Positions 9,151 through 19,900 of a stretch of 64,000 nucleotides of DNA are shown one piece after another. The position numbers were made by a program, and so were the translations under genes. Numbering within the stretch: position 1 is the first letter of the stretch; every line of letters begins with the position of its first letter. The DNA comes from Labia minor (lineage: Eukaryota > Arthropoda > Insecta > Dermaptera > Spongiphoridae), in assembly GCA_963082975.1 (NCBI GenBank), contig OY720350.1, forward strand, positions 15,160,910 through 15,224,909. Direction: 5' to 3'. The notes under the pieces were generated by a model. The model worked only from the letters and a program-made list of their open reading frames with translations, had not been told where the DNA came from and did not search any database.

Positions 9151-12100
9151 CATGATAGTGAAGAAATTATTGAAATTCCGGCTCGTGATTCTATAAATAG
9201 TAAAACAAATTTTAAAAATTTAAATTTAAATATAAAAGATATAAATAATAATTCCAATGAAAAGAAAAAAACAAGCAAAAAGCTTAAATTAAAAAATGAT
9301 ACAATTGCTATTGGTTCTTTAAATGTGAGATCTTTAAAAGACGAAGGAAGTTTAATAGAAATAGAAAATGCAATGGAAAAAACAAAACTAGATGTCCTGG
9401 GACTTGCTGAGGTTAGAAGGCAGGGAGAGTAAATAATTAAAAGAAAGAATGGAAATATTTTTTATTATAATGGAGAGATACCAGGACAAAGAGGTGTTGG
9501 ATTCATAATAAGTAATCATTGGTCCAATAAAATCATAAAATATAGGGGATATTCAGATCGAATAGCTCTCATAACATTGAATATAGGTAAAACAACAAAT
9601 ATTAGCTTAATACAAGTCTATGCCCCTACAACTCAAGCTGATGATGAGGTAATGGAATCCTTTTATGAATTATTAAACAAAATTATACGGGAACACCCCA
9701 ACTCACATAACCACAAGTTGATAATTATGGGCGACTTCAACAGTCAAATCGGTAGAAGAATGGAGGAAGAAAATAGAATGATTGGTCCTTATGGCTATGG
9801 AAAAAGAAACGACAGAGGGGAGAGATTGGTACAGTTCTGTCAAGAAAATAATTTTAAAATAATAAACACCTATTATAAGAAAAGAGCGGGAAAGAGATGG
9901 ACCTGGATCGCTCCTAACGGTGTATTTAAGAGTGAAATTGATTTTATGGTGACTTCACACCTTAATTTAATAAAAAAATTTGAAATAGTTGATAAATTTC
10001 CATTCTTCAGTGACCATAGACTTCTAAAAATTGAAATACTGATAAATAATATTAAAAAGCGCCCACATCCTAAATGGACTAAAAAATACCAATCAGGGGT
10101 AGAAAATATTAAAATAGAAACGATAAAAAATTTCAATCGGGAGCTAATAAATATAGATTTCACACAAAAAGACCAGTTGCAAAATCAATATAATATATTA
10201 GAAAATTTACTAACAAACGTACAAAATGAATCCTATGAAATAAGTGAAACAAAAACAAAACTATCCGAAAAAACAAAAGCCCTCATTGAAAGAAGAAATA
10301 AATTAAAAACAAAAAGAAATTCTAAAGTAGGACAAATTGAACATAATCTAATGTGTAAAACAGTTAAATATAACATAAAGAGCGATATACAAAGATACAA
10401 CAATGAAATTATAAAAAAGTTAATTGAACCACATACTTCAGTAAAACAGATAAGACAAATGATATTTGAGGGAAAGCAACTAATTCCATGTCTGATAAAC
10501 AAAAATAAAAATATTAACTATGCACGTAAAGAAATAGTTCAAATAGCTACAGACTACTATAAAGAATTATATGAGGGTGAAAGTACCAATAAGTTTTACA
10601 ACAAAAAACGCTCAAATGAAAACATTCCTGAGTTTTTAGAATCAGAAATTGAAAACGAGATAAAAAACTTAAAATCTGGTAAAGCGGCCGGCATAGATGG
10701 AATAAAAAACGAAATACTAAAACAACTCATTAATTTTATAATAAAACCATTAACGTCCATATATAATAATATTTTAATAACAACAACCATACCAAAGCAA
10801 TGGCAAAAGTCTAACATTATAATTATGTACAAAAAAGGCGACCCGAAAGATATTGTCAACTATAGACCACTTACTCTAACATCAAATATGGGAAAAATCT
10901 TTGCAAAACTCATCCAGAGAAGAATTGAGAGAACTATAATTAACAACCAACCAATAGAGCAAGCCGGCTTTAGAACTGGATATTCCACAATAGATCATTT
11001 ACACGTGATAGGACAGATCTTAGAAAAATCTAGAGAATATCAATTCACAATATATTTAGCATTTATCGATTTTACCAAAGCATTTGACTCTATAAACCAG
11101 GCTTGCATCCTGGAAGCTCTGATCTCTCAAGGAGTAGATATAAACTACGTTGAGATTATTGAGAATCTATATAAGAAGTGTGAGGCTAGAATTCTCTTGG
11201 ATGAGCCGGGACCCTTCTTCCCTGTAAGAAGAGGCGTAAGACAGGGTGATCCACTTTCACCAATTTTATTCAATTGCACAATGGAGCAAATGTTTAGAAA
11301 ATTTAATTGGGAGGGGAGGGGGTTGAATGTCAATGGTACCTTCTTGAACAACTTAAGATTCGCGGACGACATAGTCCTGATTGGGAAAAGCAAAGAGGAA
11401 ATAACCGAATTACTGAGAGACTTGAACAAGGAAAGTAAAAAAGTGGGTCTAAGGATAAATGAGAAGAAGTCCGTAATACTTACAAATGGTTGTCAAGAAA
11501 AAATAAAATACGACGATAAAAAATACATAGAGTGTAGGGAAGAAGTGGTTTATCTTGGTCAAACAATACGTTATGAAAATAGAACAACGCTAGAAATAAA
11601 TAGAAGGATAAACTTAGGTTGGAAAAAATTTTGGTCTACGGCCTTTATACTAAAAAATAAAGAAATAAACCTAGACTCAAAAATCAAAGTTTTTAAAAAA
11701 TGTATTATACCAGTGATGACTTATGGTGCACAAACATGGACATTAACAAAGAAAAACATGAATAAATTGGAAACAGCTCAACGATCCATGATAAGGAGTA
11801 TTCTTGGTTTTACAAGAAGAGATAGGAAAAGAATAAAAGAAATATATAAAATAACAAATATGGACAACATCAACATTTATATAAGAAAAATAAAGTGGAA
11901 GTGGGCCGGACATACAGTAAGAACACATGACGAACGATGGTCTAAGAGAATTTTGGAATGGCATATACTGGAAGAAAAAAGGAAAAGAGGCAGACAAGTA
12001 AAAAGATGGTCGGATGAAATTCACGAAACAGCGGGAACGGATTGGCAGAGGATTGCAAGACGAAGAACCGCTTGGAGAATTTTGGGAGAGGCCTATGCCC

Positions 12101-12187
12101 GCAAGGGCCTGGTTCTGTCATAACAAATAAATCAATTAAATTTTTGTATATATATATGTATTATGTAACCAAATAAAGGCAATAAAT
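9151..12187 (+). mobile_element. APE-type non-LTR retrotransposon (LINE)
   Basis: The element carries endonuclease and reverse transcriptase in one frame, a short 3' UTR with AATAAA at 12172 and 12181, and no LTRs. The 5' end appears truncated: the frame closes upstream at 9148 with no separate ORF1, and the sequence abuts the truncated MITE. No convincing target duplication was found. On the right it meets the TTATAGACATTTTCATT module that also stands at 8150, which suggests insertion into that repeat. Confidence 0.85.
9433..12123 (+). CDS. LINE endonuclease-reverse transcriptase, main open frame
   Basis: The protein nicks target DNA and copies element RNA at the nick. The same frame is open from 9154 except for one TAA at 9430-9432. 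Before that stop lie SLNVRSLKDEG and LGLAEVRRQGE, the N-terminal endonuclease motifs with the catalytic Glu. After it come IQVYAPT, MGDFNSQIG (codon at 9727) and SDHRLLKIE (9 bases past 10000), completing the exonuclease-endonuclease-phosphatase fold. RT motifs follow: GKAAGIDGIKNEI, NYRPLTL, AFIDFTKAFDS (11059), RQGDPLSPILFN (11239) and FADDIVLIG (11359). The Arg/Lys-rich C-terminus (AGHTVR, GRQVKRW, RTAWRILGEAYA) lacks a CCHC zinc finger. The clade is not resolved by eye; RTE-like or a related APE clade is likely. There is no obvious ATG; translation of the copy as it stands is doubtful. The second copy encodes an identical protein. Confidence 0.9.
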   Translation: MIKRKNGNIFYYNGEIPGQRGVGFIISNHWSNKIIKYRGYSDRIALITLNIGKTTNISLIQVYAPTTQADDEVMESFYELLNKIIREHPNSHNHKLIIMGDFNSQIGRRMEEENRMIGPYGYGKRNDRGERLVQFCQENNFKIINTYYKKRAGKRWTWIAPNGVFKSEIDFMVTSHLNLIKKFEIVDKFPFFSDHRLLKIEILINNIKKRPHPKWTKKYQSGVENIKIETIKNFNRELINIDFTQKDQLQNQYNILENLLTNVQNESYEISETKTKLSEKTKALIERRNKLKTKRNSKVGQIEHNLMCKTVKYNIKSDIQRYNNEIIKKLIEPHTSVKQIRQMIFEGKQLIPCLINKNKNINYARKEIVQIATDYYKELYEGESTNKFYNKKRSNENIPEFLESEIENEIKNLKSGKAAGIDGIKNEILKQLINFIIKPLTSIYNNILITTTIPKQWQKSNIIIMYKKGDPKDIVNYRPLTLTSNMGKIFAKLIQRRIERTIINNQPIEQAGFRTGYSTIDHLHVIGQILEKSREYQFTIYLAFIDFTKAFDSINQACILEALISQGVDINYVEIIENLYKKCEARILLDEPGPFFPVRRGVRQGDPLSPILFNCTMEQMFRKFNWEGRGLNVNGTFLNNLRFADDIVLIGKSKEEITELLRDLNKESKKVGLRINEKKSVILTNGCQEKIKYDDKKYIECREEVVYLGQTIRYENRTTLEINRRINLGWKKFWSTAFILKNKEINLDSKIKVFKKCIIPVMTYGAQTWTLTKKNMNKLETAQRSMIRSILGFTRRDRKRIKEIYKITNMDNINIYIRKIKWKWAGHTVRTHDERWSKRILEWHILEEKRKRGRQVKRWSDEIHETAGTDWQRIARRRTAWRILGEAYARKGLVLS

Positions 12188-12385
12188 TTATAGACATTTT
12201 CATTCTGTAAATTAAATAATTTTATTTCATTTAAATAAATATCGATTTTTAAATAATTTTTCTCTCTACATTATTTATCTAATTCTGACAATATATTAAG
12301 ATCACACCGGGACCCCGAGCCTCGGCTAGGTTATTAAGTTAAAAAAAAATAATTCATTATTATATTGGGTTTGGCTGGTAATATT
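12188..12385 (+). repeat. A+T-rich module plus GC-hairpin repeat, cut at its end
   Basis: Copy of the 8150-8360 block, with the hairpin at 12306. It stops at GGTAATATTA where the foldback begins, so the second hairpin half (TACCTGGGACACC...) is missing. Confidence 0.8.
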
Positions 12386-13393
12386 AATCTAATCAAAAAC
12401 ATACCTGTTAAAAAGGGGGCCAAGTTCCTATCGGCTATTTGTTTGCCTAAAAAAGGGTTCAAATCCATCCCAATGCCAAGTTTAGATGCACTTCAAAATC
12501 ATTCATAATTATTTTTATCAACAGCCTGATCCACTGGTAAACTTTTGGCATTCCAAAGAATCGCCACCACACCCCAACCAGTCCTCCGCCTCCTGCATCC
12601 AGGCACGCCACTTTATTCACGTCAACGGTCCATCTGGCCGAAATTCACTTTACCATACACCCAACTTAAAATATGGTATAGTTGTTAAAATACGTAGGTA
12701 CATGGTTTAAAATATCTAAAATTATAATACTTAGAAATTTGAACTTGGCAGGTTTTCGTGCTGTACAAAACACTCAGTCCCACACCAAGTCCTCCGCCTC
12801 CTGCATCCAGGCACACTACACTCCACTTTATTCACGTCAACGGTTCATCTGGCCGAAATTCACTTTACCATATACCCAACTTAAAATATGGTATAGTTGT
12901 TAAAATACGTAGGTACTTGGTTTAAAATATCTACAATTTTAATACTTAGAATTAGCGGGTTAATTTATATATTTAAATAATAAATATAATTATAGAATTA
13001 ATCTAGTGTTACGTACAGTACGAAAACCTGCCAAGTTCAAATTTCTAAGTATTATAATTTTAGATATTTTAAACCATGTACCTACGTATTTTAACAACTA
13101 TACCATATTTTAAGTTGGGTGTATGGTCAAGTGAATTTCGGCCAGATGGACCGTTGACGTGAATAAAGTGGCGTGCCTGGATTCAGGAGGCGGAGGACTG
13201 GTTGGGGTGTGGTGGCGATTCTTTGGAATGCCAAAAGTTTACCAGTGGATCAGGCTGTTGATAAAAATGATTATGAATGATTTTGAAGTGCATCTAAACT
13301 TGGCATTGGGATGGATTTGAACCCTTTTTTAGGCAAACAAATAGCCGATAGGAACTTGGCCCCCTTTTTAACAGGTATGTTTTTGATTAGATT
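12386..13393. mobile_element. Foldback element, about 1.0 kb
   Basis: The outer ends are AATCTAATC (12386-12394) and GATTAGATT (13385-13393). The arms run about 385 bp (12386-12770 and 13007-13393) at very high identity, around a spacer of roughly 235 bp. The spacer carries a third, directly repeated copy (about 12785-12950) of the arm segment containing CTCCGCCTCCTGCATCCAGG. The arms are clearly G+C-richer than their surroundings. No long ORF or convincing target duplication was found. It is non-autonomous and its superfamily is unknown. Confidence 0.85.
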
Positions 13394-14448
13394 TCAATAC
13401 TTTTTTTTAAGAAAGCTTCCTATTTTTTCCTTTTTGTGCCGCGCCCGCGTCCATTCTTAGCCTTTGAAGTAATTTTGTGTTTAAAAAAATTGCAAATTTT
13501 TTTAAATTAAAATTATATTTGTTTATATATTAAATATAATAATTTTATTTGTTCTTTTATTTTATAGTTCTGAATTTCCAACTTGTATTGAATAATAAAT
13601 AATTAGAACTATTAATATTAATTGAAAATTATATAGAAACTGTTAAGTTATAACAATAAAAATAAACAAACATTAATTTAAATTATAAAGTAAAATGGTT
13701 TAACACTATTATATATATTTATAATTTACACCTAACCCTACTTGTATAGGTAAAATGTCACTTCAGGTAGTCAGATCATGATGAAATTTGGTATCTCAAT
13801 TTTTTTCATATTTTTAAATCTATATACAAAATATGAAGCAAATATCTCGAAGCAAACTGGTACTTTACTTGAAAGGTAAACGCAACCAGTGTAGGTAAAG
13901 TACCACTTCCGGTTAACCGAATTTGACGAAATTTTAAAAGAAATCTACAAACTGTGAATAATATCGGTGTACCAAATTTCGAAGTCCTAGCTTGATTAGT
14001 TTCTGACAAAACCAATGTATTCGTTTGAATTCGTTAAAATCGCATTGATATTCGATTATAACAACTCAAGCTTGACCGATTTCTTAAATTTCATAATTTT
14101 TTGTTAACCTACTTATAACACACGACCTGTATGCCAAATTTCATAGCGCTAGGACAATTGGAAATACCCTAAGAATTTTGTTGACCAATCAGTGAATCAG
14201 TTCCAAAATAAGCTATTTTCACAGGGTCATATTTCAGGATCTACTGAAGCTATAACTATGAAATTTGGCATACTTCTTTAGTTCTAGTATATGACTACGT
14301 AGATAAAATTTTATCTCTGTACTTGCAATAGGCACTGAGATACAGGGGGGTCAAAAGTGACTCCAAACCATTCGTGTAAATATACTTACGGCATGCGCGC
14401 GGCTTGCTGGAACTTGGCCGGCGCACTGCCGTGCGCATAGATACTTGG
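13394..14448. repeat. Unclassified repeat with AAATTTGG/CCAAATTT motifs
   Basis: About 1 kb without a gene. From 13730 it contains repeated ATGAAATTTGGTAT-like motifs and their complements (CCAAATTTCATAGCGCTAGG), and two TACTTTAC/CACTTCCGGTTAACCG blocks. It ends in a G+C-rich inverted segment (GGCATGCGCGCGGC ... GCACTGCCGTGCGCAT, 14391-14441). Similar AAATTTGG text occurs near 2140 and 16460. This looks like an ancient dispersed repeat; no class is claimed. Confidence 0.5.
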
Positions 14449-15522
14449 GACACCGAGCTGATATACAATTCCTTAATTATTTATTACAATTATTAAATGT
14501 TGCATCATTGCATGGAACTTGGGGTCCTCAATAATACATAAATATGTATACCGGGACCCCGAGCCTCGGCTCGGTACTTAAGTTAAAAAAAATGATTCAT
14601 TATTATTGGATTTGGCTGGTAATAATAATACCTGGGACACCGAGCTCGCTCTACCCTTTAAAAAATATTGATATACAATTCTTTAATTATTTATTATAAT
14701 TATTAAATGTATTAAATAATATTTTATTGAAAAAATATTAAAAATTATAAAACTATCTAAAACTTAATTAATAAAAGAACAATGAATAAATAAATCACGA
14801 AAATAGATTAAAAAAAAATGCACGCGGCGAGTTTCGATCCTTCGAACTCGGGGAGTAAAAACAATTGTTCTTACCACTGGTCTAAGATATTTTGATAATA
14901 ACAAACATATTTTTACCATCTTTCAAAGACATTTATTTGTTTTGTTGTTTTTTTTTTTTTTAGAGAGATTAATAAATATATATATATTTTATTAAAAATA
15001 AATATTTTTAATTTTATTTCGAAATTAAATAATGAATTTTAAAATATTTTAAATATAAAAAAATGTTAATACAATATCATTTTAAAAAAAGCGGGAGTCA
15101 ACCAACCGTATTTTATTTTGTTTTTGTTTTTTTTGAGAGTGATTAATAAATATATATATATATTTTTTTAAAAATAAATATTTTTAATTATATTTCGAAA
15201 TTAAATAATAAATTTTAAAATATTTTAAATTTTAAAAAAAAAATTAATACAATATCCTTTAAAAAAAGGCGGGAGTAAAATTTCAAAATGGATGCCATTG
15301 ACGTCTCTCATATATAATTTTTAATTAAGAAATAAATAATGAAGCTGTATGTTTCAAGAGATGTGATCAATAAAACTCAATTTTTCTTTATAAATACTAT
15401 ATCTAGTGTGAATTTGAAAAAAATCGTTAGAGCGGTTTTTGAGAACCAATATATATAGAAATATATATAGAAATATATATAGATAGATATATACAATTTT
15501 AGCTAGCATAATAAGATAAGAG
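14449..15522 (+). repeat. Composite repeat, first head-to-tail copy
   Basis: The module order from 14549 is: GC-hairpin head; ACAATTATTAAATG block; AAAGAACAATGAATAAATAA block; minus-strand tRNA-like module; T-run with GAGAGAGATT; AAATATTTTTAATTTTATTT block; AAAAAAAGCGGGAGT; GCGGTTTTTGAGAACCAAT tail; and AGCTAGCATAATAAGATAAG. The next copy begins at 15523, about 974 bp later. The 1992-bp array is built from the same modules. Confidence 0.75.
14819..14892 (-). other. tRNA-like module A
   Basis: On the minus strand TTAGACCAGTGGTAAGAA resembles a D-arm and A box. It is followed by a TTGTTTTTA loop-like segment, then a T-arm/B-box-like GGATCGAAACTC inside a hairpin. A T9 run follows immediately (A-run at 14810-14818 on the plus strand), as in a Pol III terminator. 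A full cloverleaf with a paired acceptor stem could not be drawn, so this is a tRNA-derived relic at best. Confidence 0.4.
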
Positions 15523-16100
15523 TACCGGGACCCCGAGCCTCGGCTCGGTACTTAAGTTAAAAAAAATGATTCATTATTATTGGGTTTGGCTTGTAATATT
15601 AATACCTGGGACACCGAGCTCGCTCTACCCTTTAAAAAATATTGATATACAATTCTTTAATTATTTATTACAATTATTAAATGTATTAAATAATATTTTA
15701 TTGAAAAAATATTAAAAATTATAAAACTATCTAAAACTTAATTAATAAAAGAACAATGAATAAATAAATCACGAAAATAGATTAAAAAAAAATGCACGCG
15801 GCGAGTTTCGATCCTTCGAACTCGGGGAGTAAAAACAATTGTTCTTACCGCTGGTCTATGATATTTTGATAATTACAAAGATATTTTTACCATCTTTCAA
15901 AGACATTTATTTGTTTTGTTGTTTTTTTTTTGAGAGAGATTAATAAATATATATATATTTTATTAAAAATAAATATTTTTAATTTTATTTCGAAATTAAA
16001 TAATAAATTTTAAAATATTTTAAATATAAAAAAATGTTAATACAATATCTATTAAAAAAAAAGCGGGAGTAAAATTTCAATATGAATGTCATATGTCATC
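15523..16100 (+). repeat. Composite repeat, second head-to-tail copy
   Basis: Repeats the 14549 copy through the hairpin, the A+T blocks, the tRNA-like module and the AAAAAAAAGCGGGAGT motif with few changes, then diverges into an ATAAATAATATTAATAAATA tract. Confidence 0.8.
15793..15866 (-). other. tRNA-like module B
   Basis: Near-identical to module A (the D-loop reads CCAGCGGTAAG), again directly followed by a T-run on the minus strand. Confidence 0.38.
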
Positions 16101-16230
16101 GATAAATAATAAATAATATTAATAAATATTAAATTTAATAAAAGAACAATGAATAAATAAATATAAAATAGTAATTTATTAAAAAATAATAGATTAAAAA
16201 AAAAAAAAAAAATTATTTCAAAACCATTTT

Positions 16231-16640
16231 TTATTTTGTTGTTATTACCGACCGACGATAGTAAGGGAGGTATTGTTTTCACACCAAATTTCACATGTGG
16301 AGATTTTTACATATCTCCACGAATCATGCATTTTCTAAACAGAAAAAAGTATTTTTAGCATGATGTCTGTCCGTCTGTCCGTCCGTCCGTCCGTCTGTCC
16401 GTCCGTCTGTCCGTCCGTATAGATGTGTACAGCCTGAACGGCTCAACCGATTTTGATGAAATTTGGTATATTTACTTAATGCATCAGTGGGATGAATTGA
16501 TCAACTTTTGGTGCAATTCCGGAAACCGGAAGTGGTAGTATTAGCGATCGACGATAGGAAGGAAAGGGTTATTTTCACACCAAAGGAGATCTTTTTATAT
16601 ATCACCACGAATCATGCATTTTGTATTGGTTTTATCCTCG
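16231..16640. repeat. (TCCG/TCTG)n microsatellite between two direct repeats
   Basis: GTCTGTCCG units at about 16363-16420 lie between two related blocks of about 90 bp (16244-16335 and 16545-16625). Both blocks read CGACGATAG, TTTTCACACCAAA and CACGAATCATGCATTTT. The text between includes CTCAACCGATTTTGATGAAA, typical of degraded retroelement tails in arthropods. The class is not assigned. Confidence 0.7.
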
Positions 16641-16985
16641 AAAAAAATCATATTTATTAGTTTTTTCTTGATTTGAAATTATATGACGTCATCCAGCCAT
16701 GCATGACGTCACAGCCTGGTCTTGCATATATATTATAAATAAAATAAAATTAAAAATGTTTATATTTATTATTTATGTATCCATATCTGTTTTTTATTAC
16801 ATTAATAGATATATGAAAATTATTTGAAATTGTTTCTGTAGCTGGAAATTAATTTATTTCAGACCGTCGGTCGGTTCGGACCTGGCCACAGGTCAACTTA
16901 TTTTTTTTTTGAGAGAGATTAATAAATATATATATATATTTTATTAAAAATAAATATTTTTAATTTGATTTCGAAATTAAATAAT
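16641..16985. other. A+T-rich spacer, no gene
   Basis: Contains two TGACGTCA-like palindromes (near 16685 and 16705), an ACCGTCGGTCGGTTCGGACC patch near 16863, and another GAGAGAGATT-headed module start near 16911 that leads into the array. Confidence 0.5.
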
Positions 16986-19900
16986 AAATTTTAAAATATT
17001 TTAAATATAAAAAAAATATTAATACAAAATTAAAAAAAGGCGGGAGTAAAATTTCAAAATGGATGCCATTTACGTCACCCATATATAATTTTCAATTAAG
17101 AAATTAATAATGAAGCTGTAAGTTTCAAGAGATGTGATCAATAAAACTCAATTTTTCTTTATAAATACTATATCTAGTGTGAATTTGAAAAAAATCGTTA
17201 GAGCGGTTTTTGAGAACCAATATATATAGAAATATATATAGAAATATATATAGATAGTACCGGGACCCCGAGCCTCGGCTCGGTACTTAAGTTAAAAAAA
17301 ATGATTCATTATTATTGGGTTTGGCTGGTAATATTAATACCTGGGACACCGAGCTGTCGCTCGACCCTTTAAAAAATATTAATCTACAATTAATTATTTA
17401 TTACAATTATTAAATGTTGCATCATTGCATCAATCTGATTAAAATGAATTGAACTGGGGTCCTCAATAATACAAACAAACAATTTTAGCTAGCATAATAA
17501 GATTAATCCAAGTAATATCGTCTATTTCTATTCGACACTATTTTCAGTTATGAAATGAACAGTCAGTAGAGAGTAAAAAAATTGTAATTGAAGACCGTTG
17601 TTTTTAAAAATAATTAAATTATTTTATAGATTATAAAATAAAAATTATTGTATTAACATTAAAAATATTGAAATAAAAAAATAATAGTTTGATTTAATAA
17701 ACTAAAATATTATAAACATTTTTAATGTGAATTTCTCAGGGAGGTAGGGAGCCCAATTCATTTAACCATCCATGTTGTATAAGGAATCTTAATTTCTTAA
17801 CACTCCGTTTTTTCAAATTTAAAATAGAGGGAGAGAAAGAGTTTCAATTATATTCGAATAGTCTATATATTCTATATATGAGTATTTTTTTTTTCTGAAT
17901 TTAATACCAAGTTGATTTTCAAAATTTTCTATTCTTTATGCATATGATTGATTACATGTGTTAAAATTTAAACAAATTCAAATATTCTAATTTATAAATT
18001 TATATAAAATTTAATATTATTTTTTCGAGACTAATGGCAAATACCGGTGGCCCTAGTCAGAGCAAGAGAAGACTCCTTTTGGTAGCGGCCCAGTCGATGA
18101 TGTTATATGGATCGGAGATTTGGGCTTTACAACTATATTTTAAGTGAAAAAATGATTTCTTGGTTATATAAAAATTAAAATATGATTCTTTATATCTTTA
18201 TTATACAGAAAAGTAGGCGTGTTAATATAAAATATATACCTGGGACACCGAACTATCACTCGACCCTTTAACCAATTTATACAATTTATTTTTATATACT
18301 TTAAAAATTTTACAATTTTTTAATTATTTATTATAATTGTTAAATGGGATTTCTAAAAATGACCCATTAAAAATTTGTTTCCTAAAATGTTTCAAATTAA
18401 TTAAAATAAATTGTATAAATGTTCATTTATAAAATCTATATATCTGTGAGTTTGTTTTTCGATTTTTTAAATTTTGATTTTGGATTCGATTAGAGCTTAA
18501 AATGTGTAAATGTAAAGTGGTCTTGGTTTTTTTAAAATTCGTTTGGGAACATGGTCAAATCGGCAGTCAAAGTTGAAAATTCCCCATATATTATAACTAC
18601 TGTAATTAGTATTATTATAATGTATAATTATAAAGAAAAAATGTTTAGACATTATTATAGACATTTTCATTCTGTAAATTAAATAATTTTATTTCATTTA
18701 AATAAATATCTATTTTTAAATATTTTTTTCTCTCTACATTATTTATCTAATTCTCACAATATATTAAGATCATACCGGGACCCCGAGCCTCGGCTCTGTA
18801 ATTAAGTTAAAAAAAAATAATTCATTATTATTGATAAATATATATCGTAATTTATAATTATAAAATATTATTAAAATATATATTTTTAATTTTATTTCGA
18901 AATTAAATAAAAAATTTTAAAATATTTTAAATATAAAAAAAATATATATTTTTAATTTTATTTCGAAATTAAATAAAAAATTTTAAAATATTTTAAATAT
19001 AAAAAAAATATTAATACAAAATTAAAAAAAGGCGGGAGTAAAATTTCAAAATGGATGCCATTTACGTCACCCATATATAATTTTCAATTAAGAAATTAAT
19101 AATGAAGCTGTAAGTTTCAAGAGATGTGATCAATAAAACTCAATTTTTCTTTATAAATACTATATCTAGTGTGAATTTGAAAAAAATCGTTAGAGCGGTT
19201 TTTGAGAACCAATATATATAGAAATATATATAGAAATATATATAGATAGTACCGGGACCCCGAGCCTCGGCTCGGTACTTAAGTTAAAAAAAATGATTCA
19301 TTATTATTGGGTTTGGCTGGTAATATTAATACCTGGGACACCGAGCTGTCGCTCGACCCTTTAAAAAATATTAATCTACAATTAATTATTTATTACAATT
19401 ATTAAATGTTGCATCATTGCATCAATCTGATTAAAATGAATTGAACTGGGGTCCTCAATAATACAAACAAACAATTTTAGCTAGCATAATAAGATTAATC
19501 CAAGTAATATCGTCTATTTCTATTCGACACTATTTTCAGTTATGAAATGAACAGTCAGTAGAGAGTAAAAAAATTGTAATTGAAGACCGTTGTTTTTAAA
19601 AATAATTAAATTATTTTATAGATTATAAAATAAAAATTATTGTATTAACATTAAAAATATTGAAATAAAAAAATAATAGTTTGATTTAATAAACTAAAAT
19701 ATTATAAACATTTTTAATGTGAATTTCTCAGGGAGGTAGGGAGCCCAATTCATTTAACCATCCATGTTGTATAAGGAATCTTAATTTCTTAACACTCCGT
19801 TTTTTCAAATTTAAAATAGAGGGAGAGAAAGAGTTTCAATTATATTCGAATAGTCTATATATTCTATATTTGAGTATTTTTTTTTTCTGAATTTAATACC

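Noticed and set aside
9873-12024. Five minus-strand frames of 87-96 codons within the LINE
   Set aside because: Antisense shadows of the long RT frame with no motifs of their own.
12456-12466. GGTTCAAATCC as a tRNA B box in the foldback arm
   Set aside because: No A box at a suitable distance and no T-arm or acceptor pairing. The motif occurs in both arms simply because they are inverted copies.
14819-14892. Functional tRNA gene
   Set aside because: A- and B-box-like motifs and a T-run exist, but the acceptor and anticodon stems do not pair well; kept only as a tRNA-like module.
16052-16294. Minus-strand Phe/Leu/Ile-rich frame resembling a membrane protein
   Set aside because: It is the translation of A-runs and A+T-rich repeat modules; hydrophobicity comes from composition.
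14449-16985. Helitron ends (TC ... hairpin ... CTRR) for the GC-hairpin composite
   Set aside because: The hairpins are present but no consistent TC start, CTRR end or A/T insertion site could be fixed, and no Rep/helicase is present.
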